A stretch of 64,000 nt of DNA from the NCBI GenBank assembly GCA_024220505.1, contig JAKZZE010000006.1, positions 1,426,001 to 1,490,000 of the forward strand, given 5' to 3'. The translations under genes and the position numbers were made by a program. How positions within the stretch are numbered: position 1 is the first letter of the stretch; each line of letters opens with the position of its first letter. This document shows positions 34,464-44,700 of the stretch, in pieces. The notes beneath the pieces were generated by a model that saw only the letters and a program-made list of their open reading frames with translations, made no database searches and was not told the DNA's origin. The DNA is from Rhizopus arrhizus. Taxonomy: Eukaryota; Mucoromycota; Mucoromycetes; Mucorales; Rhizopodaceae.

Positions 34464-34830
34464 ATTTATTACTCTTTATGATATAATTCATCGTCAGATC
34501 TTTATGATTTAACTATGCTAGTGTTGGAGATATTTGGTTTATAGCATAATTTATTATTTTATGTCTACCTATAACACAAACGACCACCATTACCTTCTAC
34601 TTCACCTGAGAAGTTTCTTGGATCATTTAGAAAACGCAATATCTTCTTGCCACTGTGCGTTTGCTGACTAGGATTGAAAGGACTTCTTGTGGTCTCCAAA
34701 AGACCATCATCATTAACAGAATTGTAAGCCATATTATCAAAAGGATGATTATCGATTTTGTGTAATAGGTTACAAAAAAAAAATTAAACAGAAAGATCAC
34801 AGCTGTCAAAAAAAAATTTACAACAAGTAC
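34464..34830 (-). other. Unassigned stretch with a possible orphan first exon
   Basis: Between LTR H and the LTR of element C. On the minus strand an ATG at 34730-34732 opens a 46-codon frame (MAYNSVNDDGLLETTRSPFN, then HSGKKILRFLNDPRNFSGEV). It ends at a plausible splice donor, G|GTAATG, near 34594. I do not recognise it and no second exon can be placed because LTRs follow. It could be the 5' end of a host gene destroyed by insertions, or chance. Confidence 0.25.
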
Positions 34831-34913
34831 TGAGATGTTTGGTACCTATAATATGAAAACAGTAAGAAGTCAATAGCTAACAACTACTATTTATTAAGTA
34901 AGAAAAAGGAGAG
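34831..34913 (-). repeat. Element C 3' LTR, distal part
   Basis: Matches bases 14782-14864 of the solo LTR. Ends at 34913 with GAGAG, the target duplicated by element 1; the remainder is at 41131-41257. Confidence 0.85.
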
Positions 34914-35337
34914 TGTTGTATCCACACAACTAGTAAAGTGAACATTCATGGATAAACGAGAGATCTCCGCAATAGCCAACTCTGCCCTGTTGTCCCTATC
35001 GGCGTTCCCACGACTATATCGGAACCTGATTATAACAACGGCAGTTCAATCCAATCTTATTCGATAATTATCGTTAGATCAATAATTTATCTACTTCATT
35101 GTCCCTTGATTCGACAAGAAGACAGCGGCTATTGATTATCCACTATCTTTCCTTTATCTTCCCATCCTTCCCACATTATTCTTTTAACCGATCAATTGAA
35201 ATAGCGGTAAAGACCCAGACATCCAAAAAGTATAAATAGCCTCAAATGTTTTTATTAATAAAGCAACATATAATCATTAGTTTCACAACTATTGTCTTTT
35301 TTAGTTTTTGTCTCTTATTTTAATACTTGGCAAAACA
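34914..35337 (+). repeat. Element 1, 5' LTR
   Basis: TGTTGTATCC...TTGGCAAAACA, 424 bp. AAGTATAAATAGCC near 35229 and ATTAATAAAGC about 20 bp later mark the core promoter and the poly(A) signal. The next bases are a T run and GTGAATTC rather than a TGG-type primer site. Confidence 0.95.
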
Positions 35338-35413
35338 TTTTTTTTTGTGAATTCTTTATTGACTTTATTTTTAAAACAACCCTTTTTTTATTATTACTAC
35401 CTACCTTACCAAT

Positions 35414-38400
35414 ATGTCAAACACAAATGACTTTAACTCTGCTGCTGCTGGTTCTTCCAGTAGTAATGCCAAAACTTATCCTGATAACGCTCGTCGTATG
35501 TCAGATGTTTCTACTTTATCTTCAGAGGCAGAGTCCTCTGAAATGACCACTTCCGCAGTTTCTTCTGGTTCTCTTGAGCCTAGAATCGCAGTTCCATCCA
35601 TCCACTCTTCTATTGAGGAGTTGGATTCCACCATCATCGGTGCCACCCAAGTTATTCTTAACTTGTCTGTTCGTCTTCTTTCTACGACGCCTGAGTCAGA
35701 GGAAGATAGCATGGTGCGCGCTAAGTACGAAGCCTGCTCTAAGGATCTGGAGAGACTAGTTCATACTAGAGACCTCCTCCAGCGAGCCATGAACCATGCT
35801 GTTCCCACCGCTTGGACTGGTTCACCTAAGGTTGCTCCTGCAGCCTTGAATGTTGTACCTCCAAACCTACCCCTCATGCAGTGGAAGGGTGCGGTCTTTG
35901 ACCCATCTGCCCCTGTCTCTGTGGATGTCAAGCACTGCTTGAAAAAATTTCAGGACGTAATGTTCGCACATGGTCTTGATCTTGATCAGCACTGGCTTCG
36001 TCTTCTCCCTCCTTGCTTGTCATCGAGTCAACGTACTTGGCTTGATGAGTACCAAGAAAAAGAGGATGTCCATACGTGGAGTCAGTTCAAAAAGGCTTTT
36101 ACTAGCCATTATGGTGTTGGATCGGCTGAAGAAAAAGCCACGTCTACAACGGAGTTGTTACGCATCTCCATGACTGCTGCTGAAACTGTTGACCAGTATG
36201 TTGAACGTTTCAACAACCTTCGTCGCTTGGCACAGATCCAAGATCGCTGCGTCTTGACTCGTTGCTTTCTGATCGGTCTTCAGGCCGATATCTACAAGAA
36301 GGTCATCGTGTCCTTAGCCAACTGTACGGACGCACAAAAAGAATCGGTCGACTACGTTGTCAAGTTGGCCAAGACCTTGTACCATTCACTGTACAAAGTT
36401 CGTAGAGTGGCTAACGCTGCTCACACTCCTGCTGGCCCTTCAATGGTCAATGACTCTTCTTCTTCTTCTGGTCGAAAGAAATCTTCTGCTTTTGTCTCTG
36501 GTTCTGCTGTTCGTTCTGCACCTTATCCGCAGGCTTCTAGGAAGTATTGCAGATTCCACAAGACCACCACCCATAGCAATGATGAATGTCGTGCTATGAA
36601 GAAAGCTTCCTCTTCTTCTCCGTCTTCGGGTTCAACCCAAGATGATGTCTCCTCTGGTTCTGCTGCCTCTCAGTGGAATCCAAGAAACCAACCTTCCGGT
36701 TTGGGACGTCCGTGCCGCTCTTGTGGTGCTGACAACTGGCGTCCTGGTCACCGATGCAAAGGAAAGGGCCGTTCAACCGGTTCCTTGGCTGACGATTCTG
36801 CCGGATCTTCTCATATGTTCCGAGCAATGAGTCGATCCCCTGCTTCTTCCTTGTCTTCCGTTGCCTCTTCTGGTAACGATGTTTCTGTTTCTGTTGGTTC
36901 TTCTGCCACTGCTGCTTCGGGTAGTAGTGATGCTTCTCCCGGTCGTAAGACTGATGCTGCTGGTCCCGTTGTTCCTGTTCCCGATTCGTCGGATGATATG
37001 GACATTGATGTTGCGGAAGCACTTACTGTGGCTGAAGCTGCTCAGGCCTGTAAGTACATTACACATCACATCTTTTCTAAAGCGCCTTCAAACACTAATA
37101 CGCTTTATGTTCCTATTATTATAGAGCACATCAAAACATGGGCCATGATTGATACCGGTTCGTCTTTTTCGTGTGTGTCTCCTTCGTTCTGTTCGGCACT
37201 TGGTTTAGTTCCAACACCTAATCCAGGATCGATCAAATTAGGACATAATAGTTCAAGTACTGTAAGCCGGTTAGGCATAATAAATCTTACTGTTTATTAT
37301 AACCAAATCCGTTTGTCATATGAATTTGAAGTGTTTGATTTTAGCAGTGATGTTCCCATTTGTTTAGGACTTGATATTTTGCCTAAACTAAGAATAGGTT
37401 TAACAGGATTAGCCACTTCTTGGTTAAATTCTAATATTCCTAAAATACCTGATCCAGTTAACCCTGATGATTATAAGCCAAATGAAACTCCTGTTGGCAC
37501 TATGCAGGAAAGACAACGTTTGATGAGCACTATTCAACCTTTGTTAGATGCTAATACGAGTATCCCCATGTCTTCTCATTGTAATTTACCTGGTGCTATC
37601 ATCACTCTTGATACTGAACCCAATGCCTTTGCTTATCGAAGACAACCCGATATTGCTATTGCTAACAGAAAGATCATGGAAGACCAAATTCAAACTTGGT
37701 TGGATGATTGTGTCATTGAACCTGCTCCTTCCAATACTCGCTTCAATAACCCTATTTTTCTTGTTGGAAAAAAGGATGTCAACGGATTATACACTAAGAA
37801 AAGAGCAGTTATTGATCCACGTCTGCTTAACCAACTTGTAAAGAATGTTGATAGAATGCCTTTACCTCTAATCAGCGATCTTCATCAACGTATGGGTTCT
37901 GCTACTATATTCACTACCTTCGACATACGAGCATGCTTTCATCGTTTTCTTATCCAAGAATCTGATAGACCCAAAACCGCATTTACTCATCCATTTACTG
38001 GTATGCAGTATCAATTTCGTCATTGTCCTTTTGGCTTGACAAGTACCGGTAACATTGTACAGCGTGTTCTTACAAATTTGTTCGCAGATCTTCCTTACAC
38101 TGCACTCTATATTGATGATCTATGTGTCTTCAGCTCTGGTGACATGAATCAACATATTGAGTATGTCCGTGAAGTGTTGAAACGTCTTACTGCTGCAAAT
38201 TTAATTATTAATGTTGAAAAGACGCATTTTGCACAAAGTTGTGTAAATATTCTCGGATGGACTATTGGTAACAATGGTTCTCTAATCCCTGATCAACGTA
38301 AACTGACAAATATACATTCTTGGCCCACACCTAAAACTGGTAGACAAGTCATGAGTTTTCTTGGGTTTGCAAACTATTTCCGTAATAGTTTACCAATGTT

Positions 38401-40474
38401 TTCTCGCTTGACTGCTCCACTTGACCGGTTGCGATCTCTTAATTCTTTAAAAGGAATTTGGAATGAAACCCATGAATGCAGTTTTCGTAATATTAAGGAT
38501 GCCTTAGTGAATGCCCCAGTTATTCACATCCCTGACCTTAAGTACCCATTCTACGTTGCAACAGATGCTAGTGCTTATGGTATCGGCGGTGTCGTTTATC
38601 AAGTCATCGACCAAGACATTAAATATAACGCCTTTGCTGCAAGATCTCTTTCCCCTACCGAACGTCGTTATCATACAAACAAACGAGAGTTGTTAGCGAT
38701 TGTATTCATGTTTGAGAGATATAATAAATGGTTATACAACCGTCATTTTACCTTGACAACTGATCATAAAGCCTTGATTTATATCAAGAAGCAAGTTGTT
38801 CCAAATGCTGCCATGCTTGTTTGGTTTGAAACAATTTTCGAATATTCATTTGATATTGTTCATTGTCCTGGCATTAAGAATATTATCCCAGACGCACTTA
38901 GTCGTTTATTCCCAGATGACAATAAACTGGAGGGGGGTAACAATGTCAACAATGTTGCCATCTACAATATCCGTGGTAAAGAAAAAGAAAAAAGAAAACC
39001 AACTTTTAAAGAAAAATCTAAAAGTTATGAAACACAAACATATGCAGTCACTTCTGCAACATCATCATCATCATCAAAACCCTTATTGCATCGCGCTTTG
39101 CAATATGAAGATTATATCACACCTCCTCCTGAGGAAAGAAAAGATATAATATTGAAGGCTCACTTATTAGGTCATTACGGAATTAAAGCCATAGAACAAA
39201 CCATTCATGGTGATAATCTCCATTGGACTAATTTACGTCAAGATATTCAGGATGTCATATCCAAGTGTCATGAGTGCAAAATGTTTAACATTGCCAAAAC
39301 AGGTTATCATCCCCCTAGAAGTATCCTACCTGACGGACCTCTAGATCATTGGGTTATGGACCTCGGCACTTTTAATATAACATCTACGAGCGGAAATAAT
39401 TTCCTTCTTGTCATGGTTGATTTATTTTCTCGCTTTACTATCTTGAAAGCCATTCCTGATAAACAAGCTCTTACTATTGCCAAACAGCTTGTTGATATCT
39501 TCTGTACTTTCGGCTGGCCTAAGGTCATCGCTAGTGATAACGGAAAAGAGTTTACTGCTACCATCGTTACTGAACTTATTAATAACAGTGGTATCGATAA
39601 GAGAGTGTCTAACCCTTTTAATCCCCTTGGTAACTCAGTCAATGAAGCATTTGTAGGAATTGCTAAAAAGACTATCGTTAAACAGTTACAAGGAAGAAAA
39701 GAAGATTGGGATCTATATGTACCTGCAACCCAATATGCTATGAATCTGAAATACTCCAGACTTCATAAGAGTAGACCATATACAGTAATCTTCAATAAAG
39801 TACCAAATGATATGAAAGATTATTCTCATATTAAACCCACTCTTAGAAGTGACGCTGTAGATTCTAAAGCAATAGAAAACAGACTTAAATATGCTACCGA
39901 AGTTGTTATCCCTGCTCTAGCTAAGCGCATTAAAGAAACCCAGGATGTAGACAATGCATATTTTATGAAAACAAACAAAATCGTTCACACACCGTTTCCA
40001 CTCCATAGTGAAGTCATGATTAAAAATGTGAACAAGGAAAACAAAACTGATCCACATTATGAAGGACCTTTTTATATAAGTGGAATGACAACTAATGGCA
40101 GTTACATATTAGTTGATAAACAAAATAACCTCTTATCAAGAGATGTACCCACTTCACACTTAAAACTTATTGCATCACCCAGTAATAAAAGTGCAGAATC
40201 AATCGATGGCCAACATTATGAGATTCAAGCAATTATACAACACAAAGGAACTCCAGGTAATTACCAGTATCTTGTTCATTGGAAAGGATACGATGATCCT
40301 ACAGATTACACTTGGGAACCTACTTCTAGCTTCGATGATCGATCTTCAATTGAAACATATTGGGCTCGTCGTCAAGCAGGTAACAATACTGCTGTCTCAA
40401 AGAAAGCAAGACTACCTAAACGTACCGTTCCTACTCGTGATCATTACAGTAGAAGCAAGAGATCAAGACGTTAA
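35414..40474 (+). CDS. Gag-Pol polyprotein of element 1 (chromovirus)
   Basis: 1686 residues in one frame. Gag-like N-terminal half with serine-rich linkers. Two small Cys/His modules near residues 377-447 (CRFHKTTTHSNDEC and CRSCGADNWRPGHRC). Protease signature MIDTGSS near 577. Reverse transcriptase has the catalytic YIDD near 898. RNase H starts at VATDASAYGIGGV near 1046. The integrase zinc-binding region (HLLGHYG...CHECK) is near 1250, with catalytic acidic residues at MDLGTF (1312), ASDNGKEF (1375) and NEAF (1409). A C-terminal chromodomain covers about 1600-1655 (VHWKGYDD...YTWEPTSSF), and the tail is basic. Chromodomains of this class direct integration to heterochromatin marks such as H3K9 methylation. 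The start is the first ATG, 77 bp after the LTR. No stop or frameshift is seen, so it may be competent. Confidence 0.93.
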   Translation: MSNTNDFNSAAAGSSSSNAKTYPDNARRMSDVSTLSSEAESSEMTTSAVSSGSLEPRIAVPSIHSSIEELDSTIIGATQVILNLSVRLLSTTPESEEDSMVRAKYEACSKDLERLVHTRDLLQRAMNHAVPTAWTGSPKVAPAALNVVPPNLPLMQWKGAVFDPSAPVSVDVKHCLKKFQDVMFAHGLDLDQHWLRLLPPCLSSSQRTWLDEYQEKEDVHTWSQFKKAFTSHYGVGSAEEKATSTTELLRISMTAAETVDQYVERFNNLRRLAQIQDRCVLTRCFLIGLQADIYKKVIVSLANCTDAQKESVDYVVKLAKTLYHSLYKVRRVANAAHTPAGPSMVNDSSSSSGRKKSSAFVSGSAVRSAPYPQASRKYCRFHKTTTHSNDECRAMKKASSSSPSSGSTQDDVSSGSAASQWNPRNQPSGLGRPCRSCGADNWRPGHRCKGKGRSTGSLADDSAGSSHMFRAMSRSPASSLSSVASSGNDVSVSVGSSATAASGSSDASPGRKTDAAGPVVPVPDSSDDMDIDVAEALTVAEAAQACKYITHHIFSKAPSNTNTLYVPIIIEHIKTWAMIDTGSSFSCVSPSFCSALGLVPTPNPGSIKLGHNSSSTVSRLGIINLTVYYNQIRLSYEFEVFDFSSDVPICLGLDILPKLRIGLTGLATSWLNSNIPKIPDPVNPDDYKPNETPVGTMQERQRLMSTIQPLLDANTSIPMSSHCNLPGAIITLDTEPNAFAYRRQPDIAIANRKIMEDQIQTWLDDCVIEPAPSNTRFNNPIFLVGKKDVNGLYTKKRAVIDPRLLNQLVKNVDRMPLPLISDLHQRMGSATIFTTFDIRACFHRFLIQESDRPKTAFTHPFTGMQYQFRHCPFGLTSTGNIVQRVLTNLFADLPYTALYIDDLCVFSSGDMNQHIEYVREVLKRLTAANLIINVEKTHFAQSCVNILGWTIGNNGSLIPDQRKLTNIHSWPTPKTGRQVMSFLGFANYFRNSLPMFSRLTAPLDRLRSLNSLKGIWNETHECSFRNIKDALVNAPVIHIPDLKYPFYVATDASAYGIGGVVYQVIDQDIKYNAFAARSLSPTERRYHTNKRELLAIVFMFERYNKWLYNRHFTLTTDHKALIYIKKQVVPNAAMLVWFETIFEYSFDIVHCPGIKNIIPDALSRLFPDDNKLEGGNNVNNVAIYNIRGKEKEKRKPTFKEKSKSYETQTYAVTSATSSSSSKPLLHRALQYEDYITPPPEERKDIILKAHLLGHYGIKAIEQTIHGDNLHWTNLRQDIQDVISKCHECKMFNIAKTGYHPPRSILPDGPLDHWVMDLGTFNITSTSGNNFLLVMVDLFSRFTILKAIPDKQALTIAKQLVDIFCTFGWPKVIASDNGKEFTATIVTELINNSGIDKRVSNPFNPLGNSVNEAFVGIAKKTIVKQLQGRKEDWDLYVPATQYAMNLKYSRLHKSRPYTVIFNKVPNDMKDYSHIKPTLRSDAVDSKAIENRLKYATEVVIPALAKRIKETQDVDNAYFMKTNKIVHTPFPLHSEVMIKNVNKENKTDPHYEGPFYISGMTTNGSYILVDKQNNLLSRDVPTSHLKLIASPSNKSAESIDGQHYEIQAIIQHKGTPGNYQYLVHWKGYDDPTDYTWEPTSSFDDRSSIETYWARRQAGNNTAVSKKARLPKRTVPTRDHYSRSKRSRR

Positions 40475-40689
40475 ATTGTCTAAGTAGTTGACCGTCTTTT
40501 TCCCTAAGACAATTTTTCCTAAAGAAGGTTTTTTTACTATCAGGTTTTTATGACAACTTACTACTACGATCTATCCTCAATTATACTATGTCTATTTATC
40601 TACCCTATGATCATTACCGCACTTATTGTGTATGACCCTTACTCTTTTCTGAATCTTCACTTTTCCTTTTTTACCGTTTGCTTCAAACT

Positions 40690-40701
40690 AGAAGGGGGCA
40701 G
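40690..40701 (+). other. Polypurine tract of element 1
   Basis: AGAAGGGGGCAG directly before the 3' LTR, the expected plus-strand priming site. The same motif precedes the 3' LTR of element A. Confidence 0.8.
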
Positions 40702-41125
40702 TGTTGTATCCACACAACTAGTAAAGTGAACATTCATGGATAAACGAGAGATCTCCGCAATAGCCAACTCTGCCCTGTTGTCCCTATCGGCGTTCCCACG
40801 ACTATATCGGAACCTGATTATAACAACGGCAGTTCAATCCAACCTTATTCGATAATTATCGTTAGATCAATAATTTATCTACTTCATTGTCCCTTGATTC
40901 GTCAAGAAGACAGCGGCTATTGATTATCTACTATCTTTCCTTTATCTTCCCATCCTTCCCACATTATTCTTTTAACCGATCAATTGAAATAGCGGTAAAG
41001 ATCCAGACATCCAAAAAGTATAAATAGCCTCAAATGTTTTTATTAATAAAGCAATATATAATCTTTAGTTTCACAACTATTGTCTTTTTTAGTTTTTGTC
41101 TCTTATTTTAATACTTGGCAAAACA
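40702..41125 (+). repeat. Element 1, 3' LTR
   Basis: 424 bp, same ends as the 5' LTR. By eye six substitutions distinguish the pair, four of them C/T. Confidence 0.95.
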
Positions 41126-41130
41126 GAGAG

Positions 41131-41257
41131 GAACTAATAATTTAGAATGAACCGTGGGTTATATTGTCTGACTATTAATTATATAGTCTGACGTAGGCTT
41201 GACTGAGATCAATCATAAAATAATAAATAAAGACATCATTAATGACCAAACACGACA
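41131..41257 (-). repeat. Element C 3' LTR, proximal part
   Basis: Continues the LTR from 34913 and ends ACCAAACACGACA, as in the solo copy at 14782-14992. Preceded by the second GAGAG (41126-41130). Confidence 0.85.
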
Positions 41258-41362
41258 TCAACCCCTACCAGTTGGTATCAACGTTTGGAAGTTGAATGGG
41301 AAGTGTTTGAACAGCTATAAATTTTTGTGTGACCTAATTTCTCTTAATGCGCTTACTGTGCC

Positions 41363-41658
41363 TGAAATGTAGAATATTTTTTTTTGAACAAACAGCACTG
41401 AGGACCGGATTGTCGGGGTTCAGTAAACTTGTACTCTGCTGAATTCTCGTTTTTACACAAACTCAAATACTATCCGTCCTCATCTCTGCCCTCCCCCTTT
41501 TCTTCTCTTTTAACATTGTTTCACTTTTAATACTTCAACCAACAACCGTAGTTTGGTCAGTTAATTCATTCATTATATTAATTCTCTGTATTAACCTTCA
41601 ATGCAGTTGGTTTTAGTTTTTTACAATAAAAGAACAGTCCCAATAGTTTTACGTTTCA
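41363..41658 (+). repeat. Element B, 5' LTR
   Basis: TGAAATGTAG...TTTTACGTTTCA, 296 bp. ACAATAAAAG near 41624 is a likely poly(A) signal. Confidence 0.93.
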
Positions 41659-41661
41659 ATT

Positions 41662-41679
41662 TGGTGCCTTCTGCCAGAA
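41662..41679 (+). other. Primer-binding site of element B
   Basis: TGGTGCCTTCTGCC starts three bases after the 5' LTR, so it would pair with the CCA end of a tRNA. The identity of the tRNA was not determined. Confidence 0.6.
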
Positions 41680-41764
41680 AGCGATTACTTGTGATTTATA
41701 CCTCCAAAACCTGGTTAAACTTTCGCGGTTATCGTTCTTCTGCTTATAACATAATTAAAAGAAA

Positions 41765-44700
41765 ATGTATGGTAATGGAAGTTTTTCGCCTCCTAAGTTC
41801 AAGAAAGGAATGGATCCAGTTGCTTGGCTTTCTCGATACGAAAAGGCAGCTACCTTGAACAACTGGAGCGACAATGCTAAATTATATGCCGCTGATTCCT
41901 GCTTCTCTGGGAGTCTACATGAATGGTTCAATGATTCTGACTTCGATACTTGGGACACATTCAAAGACAACTTTCTCTACAAGTACCGGATCAAAGTCGA
42001 CATCGAAAACACGATACTGAAGATTTTCAGCTTTCAAAAGAAATCTGATGAAACGTACAACGAATATATCACACGCTTCGACAAAATCCGTGTACGATAC
42101 CTAAAGGAGTATGATGTTACACAAGGTCTCAAAACAAACAATGACATAACAACGGAAAAAGATAAGCAAGTAAAAGCAACTGAAGACGAACCCAGACACG
42201 ATTTACCTCTGGAATTGACTGAAGCACATTTTGTAAAGTATTTTATCAGAGGACTAAAATCAAAAAGCATGAAACACATCCTCTTATCTGGAAAATATTC
42301 ATCCTTGAAATCCGTCTACAAGTCGTTAAGAGACCTATGTCAAGACAGTGACGATGACGGTCATTACGAGTCAAGTGATAGTGACAAAGAACATTCTACC
42401 ATTGATTTTTCAAGTGATGAAAACGATGGGAAACGTTCCAAGGATAAACAAATGAAACACGAATCTACCAAGACATCAAAGAAAGCAGGTGTAGTCAATC
42501 AAGAGGATGAGGAAGACATAAAGCAACTGGTCAAGAGCATGAATGAAATGAGCCTCATGATGGGAGAATTGATAAAAACAAACACTCAACTAATGACTAC
42601 ACACATTGCACCAAATTCTCATGTTACAATGTCCCCTCATACACAGTTTCAATTTCAGGAAAAGAAACTTGTTTGTTACAACTGTCAAGAAACTGGTCAT
42701 CGGGTGTCACAATGCGAAAACCCGTGCAGACTTTGTAAAAGCCCAGAGCATCGTCACTTTCAGTGTCACCTCTATAATGGTCGTAAGCCTACATTACAAA
42801 ATCAACAAGGCACTGCGTTGTTAATGGATTTAATGGCTGAAAAGAGATCTCACGACGAGCAAGCACAAGATAGCTATGTCAAACTGAACTTGGATAATAA
42901 AAGACAACGAACTATAGCAATGGATGATAGAGTCCCTCGCATACGATCTGGTAAAGCCTACAACCAAGTTCCTATCGCTAAGCAACATTCAAATAAAAAG
43001 AGGTCCAAGGAAAAGACCGAAGCGTTACCGAAGAAGAGTGTACCAGTTCAAGTCAATAAGGAATCATCATCCTCTAGCATCGAGAAACAGCAAGTGCACA
43101 AGGAAATGTTACCTACGGATGATGAGTCACCTCCTACCTTACAGTCAATGGACATGGACAGAACTATTGAATTCAAGGAAATCTCAATTCCAAAAGATAA
43201 TCAGCGCAAAATTAGCAATGTAACTTACCACAGTGCTCCGCCTATTACAAGAGCTTTAAACAAAAGAGCTCAGAATGCTGAAGTTGGTAATCTAGTCCAA
43301 ACGTTGATGGATCGTCCTGTGTTTTCGTTGTCATTGAACGATATAGCTACTTTGTCACCTGCATCTCGTACCCAGTTCAAATCTGCTTTGACCAAGTCCC
43401 AGAGAAACCCACGAGGAAAACCAGTTATGCTAGCGGACGGCGCTGAAGAACCTTTCCTCGAAACTGAAACCGTAAATCCCGTCAAAGACTCTATTCCACG
43501 AATAAGAGGCTTCGTAAATGGTATTGAATGCGAAATGATTCTTGATACGGGTTGTTCAACCTTTATCATTGGTGCACATTTTGCTCAACGTCTCGGAATT
43601 GAAAAGTTATTTAAGTCAAATCAAGAGCTTCTCTTGGGAAATGGAGCAACGGCAAAATGTCTTGGAGAAGTACGTGGTCTTCAGATCGTTGTTGGTGACG
43701 TTGTTTCGGCTACTGTTGATGCTGTCTGCTTAGATGTTGGGGATAAGTTTGACTTCGTGATCGGGCATCCTGGCCTGCAACATTTTGGCATTGGGGTAGA
43801 CATGCGTAATCAATACTGGTATTTTAGAATGCCAAACGGAGATATAATCGACGCTGAGGTCTATCATGACAATCGAAGACAACTTTATGCTGAAGATCAA
43901 GACAATGACAGCGACTATACGGAGGAACCTGAACAATCCGATGATGATTCAAATTATGAAGCCGATTATTTATTGATGCTGGCTTCAGACGATGAAGAAA
44001 ACAAGAATGCAAACGTTAATTCTAACAATAAATACGCCACGATTTTGAATCTTTATTCTCAAGTGTGCAATAATGAGCTATTAAATGAACGTCAGAAGAA
44101 ACGGCTAATGGAAGTTATCGAAGAAAATTCTGAATGTTTCGGTACAGATTACGCAGATCTAGAACAGACAACATTGACGAAATTCCACGTCGATACTGGT
44201 GACAATCCGCCCGTGTACCGTAGACCTTACTCTTTGTTCTCATACGCTGAACGAGAATACTTGAGAGAAGATCTGAAAAAAATGGTGGAAAGTGGAATCT
44301 TAATACCCACGACTCACGTACCGGCAAACTCATCTAACTCTGGTTGGTCATTCCCGTGTAGATACGTAAAGAAGAAGACTGGGGATCGACGATTAGTCAC
44401 GGATTTCCGTGAGCTGAACAAGATTACCGTTAGGGACACATGGCCCCTGCCCAATTTGGTCGATGTTTTGGAGGCTCTCGGTTCAGCAAATTTCTACAGT
44501 ACCCTGGATCTACTGAAAGGATTCCATCAAATTGCTGTGGATGAAAACTCTATACCAAAATTGACGATAGCGACTCCTTGGGGTTGTTACTCCTATCGAG
44601 TTTTGCCTTTTGGAGTGATAAATGGACCAGCATGCTTCTCACGAACTATATATCTTGCTATAGAGCCTTTCATCAATGACTGTGCGATCGCTTATTTGGA

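Larger units (their letters stand above)
34914..41125 (+). mobile_element. Element 1: complete chromodomain Ty3 retrotransposon
   Basis: 6212 bp with two 424-bp LTRs that differ at six positions by eye (about 1.4 percent). A perfect GAGAG duplication flanks it (34909-34913, 41126-41130), and the empty site is preserved in the solo LTR at 14782-14992. One polyprotein frame is open throughout. Polypurine tract AGAAGGGGGCAG immediately precedes the 3' LTR. Confidence 0.95.

Noticed and set aside
35476..37069. Several long minus-strand and offset frames over the Gag of element 1
   Set aside because: They are shadows of serine-rich coding sequence with biased codons, with no motifs of their own.
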